A DNA stretch of 64,000 nt from Spinacia oleracea. Its lineage: Eukaryota > Streptophyta > Magnoliopsida > Caryophyllales > Amaranthaceae. Of this stretch, positions 57,001 through 64,000 are shown piece after piece. The notes under the pieces were generated by a model that was given only the letters and a program-made list of their open reading frames with translations, ran no database searches and was not told where the DNA came from. Where the stretch lies: NCBI RefSeq assembly GCF_020520425.1, contig NC_079487.1, positions 129,602,385 through 129,666,384 of the forward strand, given 5' to 3'. Made by a program: the position numbers and the translations under genes. How positions within the stretch are numbered: position 1 is the stretch's first letter; each line of letters starts with the position of its first letter.

Positions 57001-59882
57001 CTATGCCTTATCTTCCCCATCTTTTCCCTTCTATAAACTCCCATTCCTCCTATTCTAATTCCAAATATGACCTGCCATTATTGAATGATTGATCTCTATC
57101 TATCATTCCTTGCGGTTTCTCTCCTCCAGACCCGTCTGTCTTTCTGTCTACCGCTTTCTTTTATTGCTTGGAACATGTAATTGTATATGAGACTCTAGCT
57201 GTTGAATTGGCACCATTGGTCTCCAAATCTCAGTTTCTGGAATCCCCAATCTTGCCAATGCTATTTTTTTCCAGGAAATCAAAAGGTGCTACTCATTTGC
57301 ATTTTCCATTTGGTGCAAAGCAAAGGGGCTGATGGTGAACTTGATCTTAACATTACACTTGCACAAGGATGCATGCAATTGTATTTCCAGTAAATTAAGA
57401 CCTAGGAGGCCATCAAATCATAAAAAGCTGGATTTTGACATCAGAAAACCCTTTTTTTTAAAAAAAAATAAATAAATTTGCAATTAAATATATCCTACCA
57501 GAAAAAAAAAAACATACTCTTTAATGTAATATGAACATCCTATTTTGCATATATTTACTCCCGTTGAAATGCTATTTTCAGTTAGATAAATAATAATAAC
57601 AAGAGTCTCGTTGCTTTGTACTTGGTAGGATTGCTTTTCCCCTTCACTAATGACGCCCCATATTGTTGCAATTGAAGAATAAGATGAGGGAGAGGACGTA
57701 GTTGGGGGCGAGGGAAAAGGAGGAGTTCAGTTGATTGAGACATAAAAAGAGACATAAGACTTACATGCAGAAATCATGATCATAGCCAGTGCTGGTCTGT
57801 TAACTTTTGTCACTGTAATATGGCTAAAGCTGTAATCATGCAAGATAAAATATCACTGATGGTTCTCTTCACAAAATAGTTATGTTAGTTCCTCACAACA
57901 ACAATCCTTTTAAAAGATACTACATATCTAAATTTCATTTCATGTCATTTTATTTGCTAAAAGTTCTAGAGCTCTGCTGATGGAGAATAATACCTGAAAC
58001 CCGTTCTACAAATTGTTCTCTTGCTCAACATCTGAGCTGATTGTGCTGCAGGTGATGGCTGCCATGTGCTCAAAACTACCCTTCATTAGCAATGCAATTA
58101 AGAAAGCTGCAGGCTGTGGTAAGTCCTCAGGGCCCTTTACTGACCTTTTGTAGTGGTTGTGCCGGCTGTGGTAATACATTTTGACCCCCTTTCCCCCTTT
58201 TAAATAACCTTAGCATGTTTTTTTTCTTTTTTTTTTGGTAAGTAAGAAATATATTAACAAATCGTAATCAAATGTATGAACCTTAGCATGTTTTTTTTTC
58301 ACTATGTTCTTTGGCTGCTTGTACTTTTTGCTGCAGAAGAGAATTATATTGCTATAGGCAACAAACACAACATTAAGTTTTTGGCATAATTGTATATAAC
58401 CATAAGGCTCTAATTGGGATCCTTGGTTCTTCGGAATTGAGGAGGCTTAATCTTTTTCTAAAGAAAAATGGGTAATTACAAATGTAAGTAGATGAAGCCA
58501 CTTAAGAGCTCAATTGTGTCATGCTAAGCCATAGCCCATAGGTGGGGTTCATAGTGTTCATTCTTATTACCTTGAGTTTTGGATTAGTTGGACTGGCCGT
58601 ATGTTCAATAATGGTTATCCCTACAGGGTCCGGAGACAGGTACATCAATCCCCTTTTCAGAAGGTTATTTTCTTATACGGGGACATTAGAGGATTGAACA
58701 ATATATTTTGCTCATAGTGTCACGTTTGGGGAGTTTGCAAATCACAAGGTCACTTTAGAATTTTGCAAAACACAAGGTTAGCATGTAGAATTTCCCTTTA
58801 TTTTTTTATTTATTTTGGATGAAATGCAAGCTTTTTTGTCATTAATGCAATGGGGTGTTAGCCAAATATCCTTCAAGGAAGAAAAATTCCCTACCAGAAG
58901 ATTTGATGGGTTCTTTGAAAAGATTGGCTTAAGCCATTTCATCCTTTTCAATTTTGTGGCAGGATGTCCCTGGAAAATATTGAATCCTGTACTTGCAACA
59001 GACTCTGATTTTAGGATTGCTTGATCTTCCTTGCTTAGGTGACACCACTTGAGGCCTTAGTTTACTGGCTCATTGTTCTTTCTGTTCTCCCATGTCATCC
59101 ATGCTGGCTGCAGCATGAATATAGTGACATCATCCTTTTCATACTATAATTCTATTATTTTTAGATCATGTGCACCTTCTGCATCCAGTTAACAGGCATA
59201 TGTTCTAATCTACTTGGGAAGTACTGTGATTCTAACGCCAAATATATGGCTATTCTCTGCTGTTACTAAAAATCAAGGTTATCAGTTCGAATATGACATA
59301 ACCGGATATGAATCTTGCAGATTCCTTCAATCTTGTGGTCAACAACGGTGCTGCTGCTGGCCAAGTCATATTCCATGTGAGTAAAATGCTGTTAAACCTC
59401 ACTCTGATGTTTTTAATGACCACACAAGTTTTACAATCCATCAACCCCTGGTTTGCAAAAACGTGACTGTTTTAGTTAGGGCCAACAGATGTTATTATTT
59501 CTAAAGTGAGTGTTTTTAGTTTGTTCGATTAAGTTATTAGTTCTAGTTGTAATTATCAAATGATTTAAGTTATGTGCTATTTTTTGTGGCATCTTTAGAC
59601 ACACATCCATATAATTCCACGGAAGTTGCATGATCGCTTGTGGGATACAGAGGTATGACTACTTTCTACTCGTGTAATGGCTTCATACCACTATCGTTAT
59701 TTAGTAAAACAAAGCTGATAAGAAGTGGAACTGTTTTGTAGAGCTTGAGGCGGCTATCTTTGAAATTGGATGAGGAGGCACCTCATCTTGTAGAAAGCAT
59801 TCGAGAACATCTTTCGCTTGCAAACAGTGAGGAAGAATGCAAGGATCAAGCTTCAGCTTTGGCTGGGAATTGTAGAGAATGA
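54086..59882 (+). CDS. HINT3: HINT3-type histidine-triad nucleotide-binding protein
   Basis: Seven exons with GT-AG borders and consistent phase: 54086-54307, 55325-55380, 55487-55544, 58052-58118, 59321-59376, 59599-59652, 59742-59882, giving 217 residues. The N-terminal extension is Cys- and Ser-rich. CVFCQII (60-66) opens the HIT fold, then LYEDDMCLCILDTSPLSRGH and SLLIPKRHF, and NNGAAAGQVIFHTHIHIIPR with the triad His153, His155, His157. HIT proteins bind purine nucleotides and hydrolyse phosphoramidate or adenylyl-sulfate bonds; plant HINTs have adenylylsulfatase-type activity. The ATG at 54086 is the first in this frame after the TC-rich leader. The third intron (2.5 kb) holds many short frames but no gene, and the fourth a truncated LINE. 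Confidence 0.9.
58228..58278 (-). mobile_element. 5'-truncated LINE tail in a HINT3 intron
   Basis: On the minus strand the end reads TTTGTTAATATATTTCTTAC and TTACC followed by a long A run, as in plant L1 3' ends. The flanking text AACCTTAGCATGTTTTTTTT occurs on both sides (58206 and 58279), a target duplication of about 20 bp typical of LINE insertion. Only about 70 bp was inserted. Confidence 0.65.
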
Positions 59883-60330
59883 TCCGGTTGAATGTAATGT
59901 TTGTACACTAAATGGGTGCTTTTTATTCTTTTTCTAATTTAATCGCGCGAAAGCATGTAGATTATGCAATGTTGTAAAAAAAAATAAAAACCTTTGAGAT
60001 CAATCAAATTGTATGATTGTATTCATCATGTCATCCAATTTCCTCATTTGTTTGGCTTTCTCAAAGTGTGTTTGCTGAAAGTTTCGACTTCTTGATTGAC
60101 AATTTCTCATTGTAAGTTTGTAACAGCTTGAAGACCTACTCTGAACTTTTTGTATGGTTCGAAACTTGAAGCCATTTTCAAAAGAGTTAACAATAATTAT
60201 TCAAAACCTGATTTAAACCAGCTGATAACTCCATTTTAAGATGTTAATTACCTCAAATTCATAGATTACAAATTAATGCTCTTAGATAAACTGTACAACT
60301 TATGGGAAGTTTGGACGCAATTTAGAAGGT
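59883..60330. other. HINT3 3' flank
   Basis: It contains the 3' UTR (AATAAAAACC near 59982 could serve as a poly-A signal). Nothing else was recognised. Confidence 0.4.
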
Positions 60331-60578
60331 GGACCATGGTGCACATAGAGCATGGTGCACCTTAAGAACATTAGTATATAATTAAAAGAACATCCGTTTA
60401 CGTAAAAAGAACATGGACATATTTTTTTTTATATTTTTAATAAATTGTGATTTTTTATAACAAAAAAGTAAAAAATTATATTGCATGTTCTTTTGTCGTA
60501 GTGTCATGTTCTTTTGTTTATGCACATGTGTTCTTTTGTTGCACATGGTGCACCATGCTCTATGTGCACCATGGTCCA
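60331..60578. mobile_element. Inverted-repeat MITE, GGACCATGGTGCACATAGAG type
   Basis: A 30-bp arm at the left (GGACCATGGTGCACATAGAG then CATGGTGCAC) is repeated inverted at 60545-60578. The interior is AT-rich and carries repeated AAAGAACAT/TGTTCTTTT motifs. The target duplication was not resolved. Confidence 0.75.
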
Positions 60579-61671
60579 TAGTCCACGGATTGGAAGTTTG
60601 GATTTAGGATGGTTAATAGCTTGTCCAGCTTGAGTTTCTCCTTGTCAAAGGGGAGAGACTCCGAGTATCCATTTATTTGGGTATCTAGTCATTTTTGGTG
60701 GCCTCAGTTTGTGTAGTTTGTGTGTGAGACTCTGAGTATAAATATTTGGGTACTTGGCCATTTTTTGTGGCTTAGTTTGTGTGTGAGTTTTTGCTCAAAA
60801 TGTTAGGTCAACCATTTCGTGTTTATACCATCCTTCTCTTTCTTCGTCTTATAAGTTCCAGAGAGTTAAGGGGTCTTTGAGGTATTACCTACCCGAGCCG
60901 CAACACAAGTGGAAAGGCAATGAGGATGTGGATGTGCACGATGTGACCATTCAACGACCAACGGACGAGGTGGCCACTATCTCCGTAATTTCTCTTGGCA
61001 TTTGCAAGTGGTTTGTATATGTAACAGAACTCATATAAGCAACTTTGAATGTATATGAGTCTTCTTTAGCTCCCTAAACATTGCTAATGAGTTTTAGGTT
61101 GTAATTTGTAAACTTTTTATTTAGACAAGTTAAGCTTATGTCAAATAGGAAAAAAAAACCTTGGAAATAACAAAATTTATAATATAATCGTCGACTATGA
61201 TTAACCGGAAATACTAGGATACATCCAAGCCACCCAAATAAAATAGAATAAGAAGTATTTAAGTTAAAGGCTTGTTTTATTTTATAAGGACGATGCAAAA
61301 ATATTTATTTAAAAGACCATGCATTTTCATTATTTAACGTCAAGCATGAAGTACCTCCATCAAATTTTACGCTTTAACCTACAACTTTAACCGTCATGAA
61401 AAAGTGACATTTTACGCTTTAACCTACAACTCGACTACAACCGTGTTACTAAGTTACAATAATTTAGTATCCGTCTTACAATTATTTATTACTAATTTAT
61501 TATGCACGTGATTGTAATTCAAAGTACATACGAAGTAATAGTTATTTGAGTAATTATTTTTTTCCTTTTTTAATGATATTTTTTCTCTTAGTTTATTTGG
61601 TGATTTAATAATTATATTATAATTTTTTGTATTTAATTTGTTTAATTTTCTAATTTTAATAAAGAATAAAA
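60579..61671. other. Intergenic, small local duplications only
   Basis: GTGAGACTCTGAGTATAAAT and nearby text repeats 60650-60720 (ACTCCGAGTATCC, TTGGGTATCTAGTCATTTTT), a decayed tandem. TTTTACGCTTTAACCTACAA occurs twice (61364 and 61412). No gene is visible. Confidence 0.45.
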
Positions 61672-61947
61672 CACTACAAGAAATTGTACTACTAACGACG
61701 GAAAATCCCGTCGCGAAAGGCCAATAATAGTTGATTAACGACGGGATTTCCTGTCGCGAACCCGTCATAAAAGGGGGCCGTCGTTAATAGAAATCTCGTC
61801 GTAAATCCGTCGTAAATCCGTCGTAAAAGACATTTGCGACGGTTATTCCCGTCATTGTTTGGTTGTTAGCCCTGTCACAAAAGGTTTTTGCGACGGGATT
61901 TTTAACCCGAATTAGGTTGTCGTTAAAGATACAAATTTCTTGTAGTG
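61672..61947. mobile_element. Small CACTA (En/Spm) derivative
   Basis: It begins CACTACAAGAAATTG and ends CAAATTTCTTGTAGTG and is flanked by AAA (61669-61671 and 61948-61950), the 3-bp duplication of CACTA elements. Inside are repeated ACGACGG / CCGTCGTAAAT motifs in both orientations. It is 276 bp and non-coding. Confidence 0.92.
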
Positions 61948-61950
61948 AAA

Positions 61951-63090
61951 TAATCGATCAATCACTATTAATTTAATAGGTGTTAGTTGATAGATAGTGG
62001 GATGTTTTTTTAATATAATTAGTGAGAATGTGTAAGAGGTGGGGAGTGGTGATTGGGGTGTGATTTTTTAAAAGGTTTTTTGTATGGAATAGGGGTGTAG
62101 GTGGGGTTAGTAAATAAGTGTGAGAAATAATATAATATTGGTATAAATTTTCATTTATAGAAGCGGTGCAAATATTAAAGAACGGCCCAAAAAGAAAAGC
62201 GGTGAGTACTAAGGGACGGAGGAAGTACTCTGCATAACAAAGATACATCTGCTTTATTAATTTGTTCCTTTCTAGAATATTGTTACTTTGGTTATTTCCA
62301 TTGATCTACTCCACTTTGCTCCCTACCCTAAAAAGAAAGTCAACAACTACTATGGTTGACTGTTAGAAAAGTCAATTAAAACGACGGGTCGGTGAAAGAT
62401 TAGTGAAAAATCAAAGAATGGAGTCATATTTATCAAGGGAATCTTTCTTTTTTACCAAAACGATTTATGAAACTTACTTTACTTTAACAGGCCGGTAAAA
62501 ACTAATATAGGCACTAAGCATGTGTACTTCGTAATTCTTGTTTACAAAGGTAAAAATAATTCGCAGTCTATTTGATAGATGGTCATAAATAAAAGCGATA
62601 AGAAATGAATTTGTATATAAAATCTCAAGGAAAATCAATATTTCCATTGGCCATTATAAATTCACTCTAAATTATCCTTTTTCTTTCATAGATTTACATC
62701 ACCATCTGTTATTATTCGGTTAATTTGGCTGAAAATGCAAATTTATAAAAAAACACCAAATTTGAGATAAGTTTCATTTCCATAAATATTATGATAGTTT
62801 ATTTTCTTCTCAAATAATACTTAAATTTATTATCATTTTCATTCTCACTTTCACATGCGTATTAAACCGGTCGCTTGAGAAATTCTGTACCTTTACATAA
62901 ACAATACGGAGTGCAAGTATATAATTGGACCAACTTTCTAAATTATTTAACAGAATTGGATGCTTTTATCGAGAGCCGCCCATGAAAAATGTAACATTAT
63001 CTTACACTATTTTAAATTATAATATGAATATGAATTTGTACACATGGTTACAAAGCACGTGACAACTTGGAGTAAAAAAAATTCATAAGT
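61951..63090. other. Peroxidase upstream region
   Basis: GGGACGGAGGAAG before TA at 62226 is a Stowaway-type right end, but I could not find the matching left end. The sequence just right of the CACTA element (61955-62030) resembles 18393-18495, so both are parts of one older dispersed repeat. No gene was recognised. Confidence 0.4.
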
Positions 63091-63100
63091 TATATAAATA
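63091..63100 (+). promoter_or_regulatory. TATA box of the peroxidase gene
   Basis: TATATAAATA lies 99 bp before the ATG at 63199, a normal plant spacing. Confidence 0.65.
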
Positions 63101-63198
63101 GCCAACCGATGAAGCCATATTTGTATACCTCAGTTTGTCAATTATATTGTGTTCCAATATAAAGTTTGCTTAATTAATTAAATTATTAAGAGTTCACC

Positions 63199-64000
63199 AT
63201 GGCAGCAACAACAAAGAGCATTGTAGATGTTGAATATCTGAAACAAATTGAGGGAGCTCGTAAAGACCTTCTTGATCTTCTTCAGAAGAACAAGAAGTTT
63301 TCTCCCATTGTGCTTCGTTTAGCGTAAGTTTTCTTCTTCACTTCTTTAACAATTATGCGCATGTTACAACTAAAACTATTTTTTATTTAATTACCCCTCT
63401 TTTGTAAATGTTGTTTATAGCATTTTCTAATTTGGTTTTGGTGGTGTAGATTTCATGAAGCGGGTACTTATGACGCCAAAACTAAAACAGGAGGTCCAAA
63501 TGGTTCGATTAGGAATGAGTTGAACAACCCTGCCAACAACGGTATCAAAGTTGGAGTTGATTTTTGCGGTAAATCATCTAACTAAAACCTAGCTACATTA
63601 TGCTATTTTCCCTTCATGTTAGTTGTTATGTTGTGTATGTGCGCGCGCGGTTGAGCGTGAAGGCATTTGCCTATATACCATAAATAACTTGTTTAATTTC
63701 ATACTTTCTCAGAACAAGTGAAGGGTAAACACCCCAAAGTTACTTATGCTGACTTTTACCAGGTAAATTTTCTTAGTCATTAATATGAATAACTCCCCTA
63801 ATTTATGAAAGTTCTTAACTCATGAAATTTGTGTCCAAACTCATAACCAAATGTCAAATTTATCAAAGTATTATCTTGTGAGATTTTATTAGATTCTTAT
63901 TGAAATATTTTTTAAAATATCAATTTTTTTATATAATTTTTTCACATACGAAATTGAATATATTAATTAATAGTTAAAATTATATTAGAGTCTGTATAAA
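63199..64000 (+). CDS. Class I heme peroxidase (ascorbate peroxidase family), 5' part
   Basis: Three exons, 63199-63323, 63450-63568 and 63713-63762, keep phase over 98 codons; the gene continues beyond the window. The product begins [20 protein letters not shown] without a targeting peptide. It contains [12 protein letters not shown] (distal Arg40 and His44), [12 protein letters not shown] and [11 protein letters not shown], which align with peroxisomal or cytosolic APX3/APX5 types ([24 protein letters not shown]). The usual distal Trp of class I peroxidases is Phe43 here, as in class III enzymes and APX6-like proteins. APX removes hydrogen peroxide with ascorbate; with the proximal His and ascorbate-binding residues outside the window, the specificity is open. 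The third intron carries a MITE. Confidence 0.85.
63792..64000. mobile_element. Stowaway-like MITE in the peroxidase intron, cut by the window edge
   Basis: The text CACATACGAAATTGAATATATTA and ATTAGAGT matches the interior of 513-768. The left end CTCCCCTAATTTATGAAAGTT is diverged. Its right end lies beyond the window. Confidence 0.55.

Noticed and set aside
55545-58051. Several 60-110-codon frames in the third HINT3 intron
   Set aside because: None resembles a protein family, and the flanking exons splice in phase across the interval.

Overview
This is plant nuclear DNA from a eudicot. It is AT-rich, intron-containing and crowded with miniature transposons. Many of these end in CTCCGTCCC-type Stowaway termini. 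A cystine-knot gene resembling the amaranth alpha-amylase inhibitor points to the Caryophyllales, probably Amaranthaceae. That placement is inference; no species is claimed.

Four host genes look intact in the window: an intronless CYP96A-type cytochrome P450 (877-2424, +), a two-exon OXI1-type AGC kinase (50361-48991, -), a seven-exon HINT3-type histidine-triad gene (54086-59882, +), and the first three exons of a class I (ascorbate) peroxidase running off the right edge (63199-, +). Broken host genes are two further CYP96A copies (22980-24120 and 27412-28295), each missing a large middle part, two loci of a small secreted peptide family (5739-5045, - and 33177 onward, +), and captured-looking scraps of Lhcb2 (14.4 kb) and a leucine-rich-repeat gene (19.5 kb).

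Layout: 0-9 kb holds the intact P450 among MITEs, a knottin gene split by a Mutator-type MITE, and a degenerate AT-rich repeat field. 9-20 kb has no intact gene, contains gene scraps and a tRNA-like fold, and ends at a clear Helitron 3' terminus (19979). 20-28.3 kb holds the two P450 relics with Stowaway, Tourist and hAT-like elements. 28.3-32.6 kb holds a non-coding LTR element, a solo LTR of the same family and a possible second Helitron end. 33-38 kb has the second knottin relic followed by a long inverted repeat, a solo LTR and several MITEs. 38.6-44.9 kb is a very young non-coding LTR element with apparently identical LTRs. 45-64 kb carries the kinase, HINT3 and peroxidase genes, with hAT, LINE and CACTA insertions between or inside them.

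The genes do not form an operon-like pathway. The three P450s are a local duplicate family. OXI1 and ascorbate peroxidase both belong to hydrogen-peroxide biology, but their proximity may be chance. The observations most worth following are the split amylase-inhibitor-like knottin, the long hairpin downstream of its relative, the paired P450 decays with a MITE sitting on one deletion junction, and the two coding-free LTR families sharing one primer-binding motif. All identifications come from reading the sequence; no search was run.
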